46,050 nucleotides of DNA from Leptospira sp. (GTDB lineage Bacteria > Spirochaetota > Leptospiria > Leptospirales > Leptospiraceae), in NCBI GenBank assembly GCA_002786225.1, contig PEQN01000024.1:1-46050 (forward strand). Direction: 5' to 3'. Positions 26,495 to 34,969 of this stretch are shown one piece after another. Position 1 is the first letter of the stretch. Each line of letters opens with the position of its first letter. The notes under the pieces are model-generated. The model saw only the letters and a program-made list of their open reading frames with translations, had not been told where the DNA came from and did not search any database. The position numbers and the translations under genes were made by a program.

Positions 26495-26814
26495 TAGATT
26501 CAAGTATTGAAAGTATTCCTCTTAATCATATCTTAACCTTAGCTGGAATTTTATTTTCCATAGGTGTTGCAGGAGTCCTAACTCGACGGAACGCAGTTTT
26601 GATTTTTATGAGCGTTGAATTGATATTGAATTCGGTGAATCTCGTTTTCGTTTCTTTCTCAAAAGTGTTAGGAACTGTAACTGGAGAGGTTATTGTGTTC
26701 TTTGTTATGGCATTGGCTGCTGCTGAAGCGGCTGTAGGATTAGCAATTGTGATTGCAATCTTTCGACAAAAGAAAACATCGAATGTTGATGAAATTAATT
26801 TACTTAGGGGCTAA
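26491..26814 (+). CDS. nuoK: NADH-quinone oxidoreductase subunit K
   Basis: This 107-aa three-helix antiporter-like subunit has the proton-channel glutamates in [13 protein letters not shown] and [17 protein letters not shown]. Its ATGA start overlaps the nuoJ stop, and nuoL follows after 3 bp. Confidence 0.96.
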   Translation: MIDSSIESIPLNHILTLAGILFSIGVAGVLTRRNAVLIFMSVELILNSVNLVFVSFSKVLGTVTGEVIVFFVMALAAAEAAVGLAIVIAIFRQKKTSNVDEINLLRG

Positions 26815-26817
26815 GTT

Positions 26818-28794
26818 ATGTTAGATCTTTTTTACTTAGTTATCCTACTCCCACTACTCGGTTTCTTGCATAATGGTTTATTGATTCGAAAGATTCCAAA
26901 TCGTGTAGCTGGAACTCTAGGTTCTTTGGCAGTTTTCATTCCATTTCTAATTACATTGGGTGCATTTTTTGAATACAATCCAATGATACGAAAAGACCCA
27001 CATCTTTTTACTTTAATTCCTTGGATAGAGGTTGGAAGTTTCAAGGTAGATTTTGCATATCAGGTTGACCATCTTTCCTTATACATGACTTTAATCATTA
27101 CTGGGATTGGTTCCTTGATTCATCTATATAGCATAGGTTATATGAAAAAGGAAGAAGGCTTTGTTCGTTTTTTTTCTTACTTGAATTTATTTATTTTTTC
27201 TATGTTGAACTTGGTTTTAGCTGATAATTTAGTTCTGACTTTTCTAGGTTGGGAAGGGGTAGGTCTTTGTTCTTACCTTTTGATCGGCTTTGACTACCAC
27301 AAATCGGAAGCAGCCTCTGCAGGTATGAAAGCATTCGTTGTGAATCGAATGGGTGACTTTGGTTTTATACTGGGCATGGCTTGGATCTACTGGCTAACTG
27401 GTTCTCTTCGATACACGGATATTTATGCAACACTTCCCATTATAGACGAGTTTCAGATATATGTGAATTGGATAGCATTCTTCTTTTTTATAGCCGCTGT
27501 TGGAAAGTCAGCTCAGATTCCTCTTTACGTTTGGTTGCCTGATGCCATGGCTGGACCTACACCTGTATCAGCTTTGATACATGCAGCAACCATGGTAACT
27601 GCTGGTTTATTTTTAATTGCACGATTGAATATTATCTATATGAATGCGGAACTAACTTCATCCCTCATTGCATGGATAGGTGGAATCACTGCCTTTTTCG
27701 CCGCGAGTATAGCAATCTTTCAAAATGATATTAAGAAGGTTTTAGCTTATTCAACCGTTTCTCAGTTGGGTTATATGTTTATGGCTATGGGGGTTGGAGC
27801 TTATGTGGGTGGACTTTTTCATGTAATGACCCATGCCTTCTTTAAAGCTCTTCTTTTCTTAGGGGCTGGATCTGTTATCTTAGGTCTCCACCATGAGCAA
27901 GATATCAGCAAGATGGGCGGAGTGATGAAGCATATGAAAATCACAGGAATCACATTTTTAATAGGAACTCTTGCTATCTCAGGTCTCCCTCCCTTTAGCG
28001 GTTTTTTTTCCAAGGATCTCATTCTGGAAAAAGTATTTGCACAGTCACAATATGGAATTTTTCTTTGGATACTTGGCGCTTTAACAGCTTTAATGACCTC
28101 CTTTTATATGTTTCGATTATTGTTCTTAGTATTTTTCGGTAAAGAAAGGTTCTCTTCTAATAATCATGATCACTCTTCTAAACATTCCGAACATTCTGTC
28201 CATGAATCTGCACTAACAATGACCTTGCCTTTGATGATTCTTTCTATAGGTGCAATGTTTGCTGGATTTTTTCAAACCCCATTTTATGCAGGTGGAATCA
28301 CTCTATTAGACCAGTATTTTTCTCCTATCTTTCAATCAGGTATCCAACTTAAGGAACATTGGTCTCTAATAATCCCTTCTAATTATTCATCTGAAACAAT
28401 GCACCTTAACCATTTTACAGAACTTATTTTAGTTTCTATATCAATTGCTTTTGCATTTTTTGGACTTGTGATTGCTTACATCAAATTTATTAAAAATCAA
28501 CAAGTTCCGACTATAGAAGTTGTTGGTTTCAAAAGAGTTTTGACCAATAAATATTTTATTGATGAGATATATGATTTCCTCTTTGTAAAATCATATATGC
28601 GAATGAATCGCTTTATTGCATTTACACTTGATGCCAAAATAATAGATAAATTCTTCATGAGCCTTGGTCTGGGATTCGGAATCATCTCTGGATTATTTCG
28701 AAAAGTTCAGACTGGCTTCGTGGGAGATTATGCCTTGTACATAGTTCTTGGAGTGATAGCCATCCTTTCTTTTGTTTTAGTGAGGGGTGTGTAA
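26818..28794 (+). CDS. nuoL: NADH-quinone oxidoreductase subunit L
   Basis: This 658-aa Mrp-antiporter-like proton-pumping subunit has the discontinuous-helix region (FLGWEGVGLCSYLLIGF), the channel residues in AVGKSAQIPLYVWLPDAMAGPTPVSALIHAATMVTAG and a long C-terminal lateral helix. A His/Ser-rich cytoplasmic loop (about residues 447-462) is unusual but small. The next gene starts directly after the stop. Confidence 0.97.
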   Translation: MLDLFYLVILLPLLGFLHNGLLIRKIPNRVAGTLGSLAVFIPFLITLGAFFEYNPMIRKDPHLFTLIPWIEVGSFKVDFAYQVDHLSLYMTLIITGIGSLIHLYSIGYMKKEEGFVRFFSYLNLFIFSMLNLVLADNLVLTFLGWEGVGLCSYLLIGFDYHKSEAASAGMKAFVVNRMGDFGFILGMAWIYWLTGSLRYTDIYATLPIIDEFQIYVNWIAFFFFIAAVGKSAQIPLYVWLPDAMAGPTPVSALIHAATMVTAGLFLIARLNIIYMNAELTSSLIAWIGGITAFFAASIAIFQNDIKKVLAYSTVSQLGYMFMAMGVGAYVGGLFHVMTHAFFKALLFLGAGSVILGLHHEQDISKMGGVMKHMKITGITFLIGTLAISGLPPFSGFFSKDLILEKVFAQSQYGIFLWILGALTALMTSFYMFRLLFLVFFGKERFSSNNHDHSSKHSEHSVHESALTMTLPLMILSIGAMFAGFFQTPFYAGGITLLDQYFSPIFQSGIQLKEHWSLIIPSNYSSETMHLNHFTELILVSISIAFAFFGLVIAYIKFIKNQQVPTIEVVGFKRVLTNKYFIDEIYDFLFVKSYMRMNRFIAFTLDAKIIDKFFMSLGLGFGIISGLFRKVQTGFVGDYALYIVLGVIAILSFVLVRGV

Positions 28795-30525
28795 ATGCCT
28801 GAATATATTTTAAGTATAATTCTTTTTCTTCCTTTAGTTTCAGGACTAATCATTCTTCTTCTTAAGCGAAATTCAACTATTATCTGGTTATCGACAGTAA
28901 CTTCAGCCATTACAACTTTACTAAGTGGATTATTGGTTTTACAATTCAATGCCAATGAACCTGGATTTCAATTTGTCCATTGGATTCCCAATTGGATAGT
29001 ATCGGGAAGACTTAGCATAGATTATATGATTGGTTTGGATGGACTTGGACTATTACTTTTCTTTTTAACCTCATTTTTATTTTTTCTATCGAGTCTTACA
29101 ACTTGGAAGAATATAAGCATTCGAATTAAAGAATTTCACTTTTGTTTATTGCTTTTAGAGTTTGCAGTTCTTGGAATTTTTTCAGCTCTAAACACGGTCT
29201 TGTTTTATGTATTTTGGGAATTAATGGTTATTCCTATGGCTTTGATGATTGGAGTTTGGGGTGGGGAGAAGAGAATCTTTGCTGCTGTAAAATATCTCAT
29301 TTTTTCAATGGCTGGTTCTCTGCTTATGCTCGCAGGAATCTTAATTCTTTATTTTAAGACAGGAACAACTTCTATAGAATCCCTTTCCTTGATTTTTTCC
29401 GATCAGTATTCTCCTGAGTTGAGAATCTTCGTATTTGTATCCTTCGCACTAGCATTCTCTATAAAGATTCCAATTTTTCCTTTGCATACTTGGATGCCAG
29501 ATGTGCATACTGAGGCACCTACTGTTGGTTCGGTGGATCTTGCTGGCGTTTTATTAAAGTTAGGCATTTTTGGATTTGTTCGTTTTTTAATTCCTTTCTT
29601 TCCTGAAATATCCCTCCAAGCACGTGAGATATTCGCAATTTTGGCAACGATAGGAATACTTTGGGGAGCCTTCTCCGCAATGGTACAAGAAGATATCAAA
29701 AGAATCATTGCTTACTCATCCTTATCCCACTTAGGCTTTACCTTACTTGGCTTAATGAGTTTTACGGAAATGGGAGTAGCTGGAGCTATGCTTCAATTAA
29801 TCTCACACGGTATTTCAACAGGTATGCTTTTTATCCTAATTGGTATCTTCCATGATAGAACGTCTACTCGTCAGCTTTCAAAAGTTGGTGGCGCAGCTAG
29901 TTTCTTGCCTGTTTTCAGTGTTTTCTTTGTCATTGCCATGCTTTCTTCTGTTGGGCTTCCAGGTACCAATGGTTTTGTTGGAGAATTTCTGATATTGATG
30001 GGAACCATGAAATACAATTATATCTTAGGAAGCATAGCAGCAACAGGTGTTATATGGACATCTGTTTATCTTCTTTGGCTTACCAAGAAATTTATCTTTG
30101 GCAAACCCATGGATTTACAAGGTCGCAGTGTAAAAGACATAGAATTCAGGGAATATATAATTTTAATACCATTGGTTATTGCAATTTTCGCTATAGGTCT
30201 TTTTCCAAAATATTTCCTCAAAATTCTTGAGCCTTCCGTCAATACATATTTAAACTCAGGTTCTGTTCGAATGATAGAAGAAAGAAAGCAAAGCTTGCTA
30301 AGTCCTAATTTTGATTATAAATCATTAAGTGCAACTCCTATGAGTTATGAAGATCGTCTAGGGAGATATAAATCTAAATTTGAAATTCCACTACTTGAAA
30401 AAATACATAGAATATTTCCTCTTGAAACAGAATCAGATGGAAATTCAATTTTAGAGGAATTTGAAATTGAGAAGTTGGATGAGAACCAAAAAGAGATAGA
30501 TAAGATAAATGGAGAGAATCCATGA
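28795..30525 (+). CDS. nuoM: NADH-quinone oxidoreductase subunit M
   Basis: This 576-aa proton-pumping subunit shows FYVFWELMVIPMALMIG, SIKIPIFPLHTWMPDVHTEAPTVGSVDLAGVLLKLG and AYSSLSHLGF. Compared with typical NuoM (about 500 aa) it has an additional hydrophilic, charged C-terminal tail of roughly 80 residues after the last helix. It ends in an overlap of 4 bp with nuoN. Confidence 0.97.
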   Translation: MPEYILSIILFLPLVSGLIILLLKRNSTIIWLSTVTSAITTLLSGLLVLQFNANEPGFQFVHWIPNWIVSGRLSIDYMIGLDGLGLLLFFLTSFLFFLSSLTTWKNISIRIKEFHFCLLLLEFAVLGIFSALNTVLFYVFWELMVIPMALMIGVWGGEKRIFAAVKYLIFSMAGSLLMLAGILILYFKTGTTSIESLSLIFSDQYSPELRIFVFVSFALAFSIKIPIFPLHTWMPDVHTEAPTVGSVDLAGVLLKLGIFGFVRFLIPFFPEISLQAREIFAILATIGILWGAFSAMVQEDIKRIIAYSSLSHLGFTLLGLMSFTEMGVAGAMLQLISHGISTGMLFILIGIFHDRTSTRQLSKVGGAASFLPVFSVFFVIAMLSSVGLPGTNGFVGEFLILMGTMKYNYILGSIAATGVIWTSVYLLWLTKKFIFGKPMDLQGRSVKDIEFREYIILIPLVIAIFAIGLFPKYFLKILEPSVNTYLNSGSVRMIEERKQSLLSPNFDYKSLSATPMSYEDRLGRYKSKFEIPLLEKIHRIFPLETESDGNSILEEFEIEKLDENQKEIDKINGENP

Positions 30526-31964
30526 ATAACCAATTTCCTATCGCCCAAGATTTTTCAGCGATACTTCCTTTTGCAGTTTTAACAGTTGGGTCTTTATTAT
30601 TTTTAATCTTCCAATTTATCTTTCATTCTAAAGATAGATGGTTTCTTAGAGTTTTAACCTTGCTTATGATACTTCTATCGGGATATTTTTTCTACCAAGG
30701 AAACCAATCGCCAGGAATCGGAAAATACTTTCATGGACAATTGAAAATATCTGAACTAACTATTTGGTTGAATCTATTGTATCTGGGTTCTGCTTTTGTT
30801 ACAGTTTTAGTTTCTCCCTTAATCTTGAAAGTTCATGATGTTGATTTTCCAGAGTTCTATCCACTTGTATTATTTGCAGCCCTAGGCATGATGTTTATGA
30901 CCTCAGGGTCCGATTTAATTGTAATATTCATTGGTTTAGAAATTATGAGTCTGAGTTTGTACATTCTAGTTGGGCTAGCTCGTAATACAATTTCTGCCTT
31001 AGAAGCTACAATGAAATATTTCCTTCTAGGAGCATTTAGTTCTGGTTTCATGCTCATGGGTATTGCATTTTTATTTGGAGGTTCGGGTTCAACTGATTTA
31101 GAAATTGCATTGAGACCTATAGCTTCTAGTGGTTACCAGGCTAATTATACTATGTTAGGCTTAAGTTTGTTTCTTGTAGGAATATTCTTTAAAATGGCCT
31201 TAGTTCCATTCCATGCCTGGACTCCAGATGTTTATGAGGGAGCTTTAACATCCATTACTGGATTTATGGCTTCGGGTGCTAAGGTTGCTAGTATGGGTCT
31301 TCTGTTAATAGTCTTTATTCAAATTCCATTTGGAGACAAAACTTCTTTTTGGAATTTAGGAATTGGACTAATTGCTATGGCATCTATGACCTTTGGAAAT
31401 ATTGCCGCCTTGCGGCAAACAAACCTTAAACGAATTCTTGCCTACTCTTCTATATCCCATGCAGGCTATGTTGTTGCTGGGATTATAGTTGGGGGAAATA
31501 TAGAAGTTCTTTATTATCTTTATATTTATGCTATTATGAATTTAGCTGGATTTACTTTGATTGCTTTCTTGGAAAATACCAAATTACATGTTAGTTTAGA
31601 TTCAATTTCAGGATTGATGACTCAGAAACCATGGATTGCCATTGCACTAACTATTGTATTTCTTTCTTTGGCAGGTTTTCCTCCTTTCGCGGGATTTTGG
31701 TCAAAGCTTTTCCTCTTTCAGAAGATAGCGGAATCAGAACAGACTTTCAACTTGATTCTTCTTGTTGTAGCTGTTATGAATTCTGCCATAGCTTTCTTTT
31801 ATTATATTAAAGTTGTTTTATATAGCTTCATGCTCAAAGAGCAGGGCATAGTGACTAAATCTGAAGAATTAAAACCAAATCTATCATTCATTGTAGTCAT
31901 TTCTATACTGACTCTACTTATTGCCTTGTCCTGGTTGGTCTTTCATCCATCAAGTTTCGTTTAG
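30522..31964 (+). CDS. nuoN: NADH-quinone oxidoreductase subunit N
   Basis: This 480-aa proton-pumping subunit shows IFIGLEIMSLSLYILVGL, FKMALVPFHAWTPDVYEGALTSITGFMASGAK and AYSSISHAGYV. It is the last complex I gene. An AGGAG ribosome-binding site right at its end serves mtnD 9 bp downstream. Confidence 0.97.
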   Translation: MNNQFPIAQDFSAILPFAVLTVGSLLFLIFQFIFHSKDRWFLRVLTLLMILLSGYFFYQGNQSPGIGKYFHGQLKISELTIWLNLLYLGSAFVTVLVSPLILKVHDVDFPEFYPLVLFAALGMMFMTSGSDLIVIFIGLEIMSLSLYILVGLARNTISALEATMKYFLLGAFSSGFMLMGIAFLFGGSGSTDLEIALRPIASSGYQANYTMLGLSLFLVGIFFKMALVPFHAWTPDVYEGALTSITGFMASGAKVASMGLLLIVFIQIPFGDKTSFWNLGIGLIAMASMTFGNIAALRQTNLKRILAYSSISHAGYVVAGIIVGGNIEVLYYLYIYAIMNLAGFTLIAFLENTKLHVSLDSISGLMTQKPWIAIALTIVFLSLAGFPPFAGFWSKLFLFQKIAESEQTFNLILLVVAVMNSAIAFFYYIKVVLYSFMLKEQGIVTKSEELKPNLSFIVVISILTLLIALSWLVFHPSSFV

Positions 31965-31973
31965 GAGAATAAT

Positions 31974-32513
31974 ATGGCAGAAATCTTTACTTCAAAATCC
32001 CAAGAGACAATCTCTAAACCTGATGAAGTTCGTAATTTCCTTAAGCATAGAGGTATTGAATATCGCTTCTGGGATGCTCATGCACAATCAAAGCCCTTAC
32101 TTTCAAAAGATAGTCTGAATGATGAACAAAAAGAAGAGTTGTTGTTAAGCTTTGAAAATAGATTTGAAGAATTAAAATCAGAATATTCTTATAAGTCTAG
32201 AGATATGATAGTCCTCAATCCAGAAATTCCTGGCTTGGATGCTATGCTTGCAAAATTTGATAAGTGGCATTATCATACTGATGATGAAGTCCGATACATA
32301 ATTGATGGTTCAGGTATCTTTGGGTTTCATATACAAGGAGAAAAATTTGAGGTTAAGGTGAGCCAGAATGACTTTATATCTGTTCCAGCTAACACAAATC
32401 ATTGGTTTAAACTAGATGAAAATAAAAAGATCAAGGCAATTCGATATTTCCAAGATATGTCTGGTTGGACCCCTGTTTATATCAATGAATCTGATTTAGT
32501 TACTATCCAATAA
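31974..32513 (+). CDS. mtnD: Acireductone dioxygenase (methionine salvage)
   Basis: This 179-aa cupin converts the acireductone 1,2-dihydroxy-3-keto-5-methylthiopentene to the 2-oxo acid of methionine plus formate (Fe form), or to off-pathway products including CO (Ni form). The metal ligands are visible: His99, His101, Glu105 (HYHTDDEVRYII) and His143 (NTNHWF), with the family spacing. It has its own Shine-Dalgarno AGGAG at the end of nuoN and is probably read through from the nuo operon. No other salvage gene is in the window. Confidence 0.95.
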   Translation: MAEIFTSKSQETISKPDEVRNFLKHRGIEYRFWDAHAQSKPLLSKDSLNDEQKEELLLSFENRFEELKSEYSYKSRDMIVLNPEIPGLDAMLAKFDKWHYHTDDEVRYIIDGSGIFGFHIQGEKFEVKVSQNDFISVPANTNHWFKLDENKKIKAIRYFQDMSGWTPVYINESDLVTIQ

Positions 32514-32533
32514 TCATATTAAATTAAATGAGT

Positions 32534-32567
32534 GATTTTTATTCAAAAGGTTTTCGAATAGAAAATC
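32534..32567. terminator. AT-rich hairpin between convergent mtnD and recJ
   Basis: GATTTTTATTC (32534-32544) can pair with GAATAGAAAATC (32556-32567), with one bulge and an 11-nt loop. It lies in the 65-bp gap between two converging stop codons, where a bidirectional terminator is expected. No clear U-run follows on either strand, so the call is tentative. Confidence 0.35.
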
Positions 32568-32578
32568 ATAGTAAAAAG

Positions 32579-34498
32579 TCAAGAATAGTGGGTAACTAGA
32601 AATTGAAGACTAGTTTTTCCAAGAAAGGAGCTGAGTTCAAGATTACCCCAGAGATCAATGGATTCTTGCAGGGAGACAATTCGTGACATTCGCTCTGCTT
32701 CATTCCAAATAATAAATTTCAAATTTCCCGCTCCCAATAATTTAAACCTGGCATGCTTTCCATTGCCCATAAACGTAAAATTCAAAACCTTAGCTTTTTC
32801 AATAGATAAGAGTATAGGTGGATTTCCATGACCTGTTGGTTCTAGGTATTCAAGAACATTGAAAAGATTTTTATCGAGATCTTGGGCTCTAGTTTTTAAA
32901 TCGCTGATGATTTTCTGAACGGGTGTATCAAAATTTTTGAGCCATTCCACGCTAAGAGAATAAATTTTCTCTTGGAGTTCTGGGATTCTATGGATCTCAA
33001 CAGAGAAACCTCCTGCCTCTGGATGGCCTCCATATTGATTCAAGATATCTTGAGCTTCTTTTAATAAATCAAGAACATTTTCGGAACCGCAGGAGCGAAT
33101 GCTTCCTCTGGCTTGTCCATGGTCTGGTGTTATGAAAATTGCAGGTTTTTGAAATGTTTCTACTAATTTAGTAGCTACTATCCCAGAAACCCCAGGCTCT
33201 AAATCAGGTTCGTAGCAAAAAAGAATTGGCTTTTCTGTTAGGTGAGCATTTCTTTGGAAAAATTTTTCCGTTTTATAAACATTTCTCTTGGTGCGTTCTT
33301 TTCTCTCTTCATTTGTCTTGATCAATTCTTTGATTTTACTTTCAGCAGCTTGATCTGAATCCGCAAGCAAGAGATCGAAGGCAATCTCAGTCTGTCCCAT
33401 ACGTCCAGCAGAGTTCAATAAGGGACCAATTCCCCAGCCTAAATCTTTGGAACTGACTTTCTTTCCTAAAAGTCCTGTATGTGTAAGTATCATTTTGATA
33501 CCGGGTAGACTAGGGGTATTTAGGTTGGAACTGAGTTCGGAAAGATAATCACAGGCGAGGCGAACCATTGCTCGATTTTCTCCAACCAAGGGCATCATAT
33601 CAGTGATAGTACCAATACCAGCAAGAGAGCTAAGAGGTGTTAGCTTTCTGAATAAATCAGGAATTTTTTTCAATTGCTCATAGAATATATACAATTCATC
33701 TGGAATGGAAGCATTCAGAGAAGTATATTCCTCTTGTATTTTTGCTTCCTTGTTGAATTCAAAAATCTCAGCCTCATTTTCATTTGGATTCTCTATACGA
33801 ATTCCATTTTGAAAGTATTGTATTTCCTTAGTATTGGAAATTTTATAAATTTTATTGTATTCTAGGCTTTTGTAATAAAGGATAGCTAGGGAAAGCTTCC
33901 AAGCAAGAAAAGAAGTGCAAATTTTCTTTTCAGGATAAATGGAGTCTATTCTCTTAGGATTCAATAAGCAAGAATCTATAGTTTGGGAAGGAATCTCGTG
34001 GTGGTCGATTACAATAGACTTGATTCCTTGCTTGGCTAAATCATTGATTTCATTAGCATTGCTTGTTCCAAAATCCAAAGTTATCAGTAGCTTGGGTTTA
34101 AACTTTTTTATTTTTAGAATTGCTTCTGGGCATAAACCATAAGCCTCATTCTTAGATGAGGTTGTAGCCTCCAACTGAATACTAGGGAATTCCTTCTTCA
34201 GAAAATGGTATAAAATTGCTGTGGAACTAACACCATCTGTATCCCTATCCCCATAAAGAAGTATTTTTTCTTCATTCTCTATAGATGCTAATAATTGCTT
34301 AATCGAAGGGATAATGTCTGGTAATAAAAAAGGTGAATGAAAGAAGATAGCATTAGAAATTCCTTTTTTAAAAAATTGGAAAGAATTTATTTCATGAGAA
34401 TCTAGCCCCTTGGTTCTCTTCTGAATTAAAAATTCTCTAATTTCGGTTCCAAGGGTGAAGTTTTGTAATAAATATCCATGTTCTGGTTGAATTGACAT
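32579..34498 (-). CDS. recJ: Single-stranded-DNA-specific exonuclease RecJ
   Basis: This 639-aa DHH/DHHA1-family 5'-3' exonuclease of recombination and mismatch repair shows the metal motifs LYGDRDTDGVSST (near residue 81), LLITLDFGTSN and SIVIDHHEIP. The central KYTGxG-like region and the DHHA1 motif AGGFSVE within GGHPEAGGFSVE follow. A C-terminal OB-like part includes PTGHGNPPILL. It starts immediately after the bactofilin stop codon, so the two are co-transcribed with bactofilin first. Confidence 0.95.
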   Translation of the reverse strand: MSIQPEHGYLLQNFTLGTEIREFLIQKRTKGLDSHEINSFQFFKKGISNAIFFHSPFLLPDIIPSIKQLLASIENEEKILLYGDRDTDGVSSTAILYHFLKKEFPSIQLEATTSSKNEAYGLCPEAILKIKKFKPKLLITLDFGTSNANEINDLAKQGIKSIVIDHHEIPSQTIDSCLLNPKRIDSIYPEKKICTSFLAWKLSLAILYYKSLEYNKIYKISNTKEIQYFQNGIRIENPNENEAEIFEFNKEAKIQEEYTSLNASIPDELYIFYEQLKKIPDLFRKLTPLSSLAGIGTITDMMPLVGENRAMVRLACDYLSELSSNLNTPSLPGIKMILTHTGLLGKKVSSKDLGWGIGPLLNSAGRMGQTEIAFDLLLADSDQAAESKIKELIKTNEERKERTKRNVYKTEKFFQRNAHLTEKPILFCYEPDLEPGVSGIVATKLVETFQKPAIFITPDHGQARGSIRSCGSENVLDLLKEAQDILNQYGGHPEAGGFSVEIHRIPELQEKIYSLSVEWLKNFDTPVQKIISDLKTRAQDLDKNLFNVLEYLEPTGHGNPPILLSIEKAKVLNFTFMGNGKHARFKLLGAGNLKFIIWNEAERMSRIVSLQESIDLWGNLELSSFLGKTSLQFLVTHYS

Positions 34499-34819
34499 CT
34501 ACATGCTACAATTCCCTAAGAACTTAGATCCACTTTCCACTTCAAGATTGGGACTTTTAATATCGCCTATCAACTCAGATGGTTTCTTTAATTCAATTTT
34601 CTCTTTGGCATTTACGTTTCCTTTTACTTTGCCTTCAACAACTAAGACTCCTACTTCAATATCAGCTTCTAAGGAACCTGTTTCGCCAACAATCAATTTG
34701 CCTGTTGTTTGAATCGTTCCTTTAAAATTACCGTTAATCTTTAATGTGTTGCTGTAAACCAAGCTTCCTCGAAAGGAAATATCATCACCAATCACTGTAT
34801 CTATCGATTCTTCTCTCAT
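34499..34819 (-). CDS. Bactofilin, polymer-forming cytoskeletal protein
   Basis: This 106-aa protein is a short right-handed beta-helix: alternating V/I/L and G residues in VIGDDISFRGSLVYSNTLKINGNF, KLIVGETGSLEADIEVGVLVVEGKVKGNV and SPNLEVESGSKFLGNC. Bactofilins self-assemble into filaments; in Leptospira biflexa a bactofilin is reported to influence helical cell shape. A ribosome-binding site AGAGG precedes the ATG at 34819 on the minus strand. It is upstream of, and directly abuts, recJ. Confidence 0.93.
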   Translation of the reverse strand: MREESIDTVIGDDISFRGSLVYSNTLKINGNFKGTIQTTGKLIVGETGSLEADIEVGVLVVEGKVKGNVNAKEKIELKKPSELIGDIKSPNLEVESGSKFLGNCSM

Positions 34820-34926
34820 AAAACCTCTAAGGAATTATTTCCAGTATATAAAGATTTGGCAAGATGTTTGTTTAAAAAATTTAATTTTTTTTTAGTTTTC
34901 CCTTATCTGGTTTCTTGTTTCCTGGT

Positions 34927-34962
34927 AATAATTAATAAGATTTTTACATTTTATTAGTTATT
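34927..34962. promoter_or_regulatory. 12-bp AT-rich dyad just upstream of the metal-efflux operon
   Basis: AATAATTAATAA (34927-34938) and TTATTAGTTATT (34951-34962) form a 12-bp dyad with one G-T-type mismatch and a 12-bp spacer, ending 7 bp before the czcA-like ATG. That ATG has no Shine-Dalgarno. TTTACA (34943-34948) inside the spacer could be a -35 element. The arrangement suggests an operator or a translation-controlling hairpin; no regulator gene is adjacent. Confidence 0.4.
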
Positions 34963-34969
34963 AAATTAT

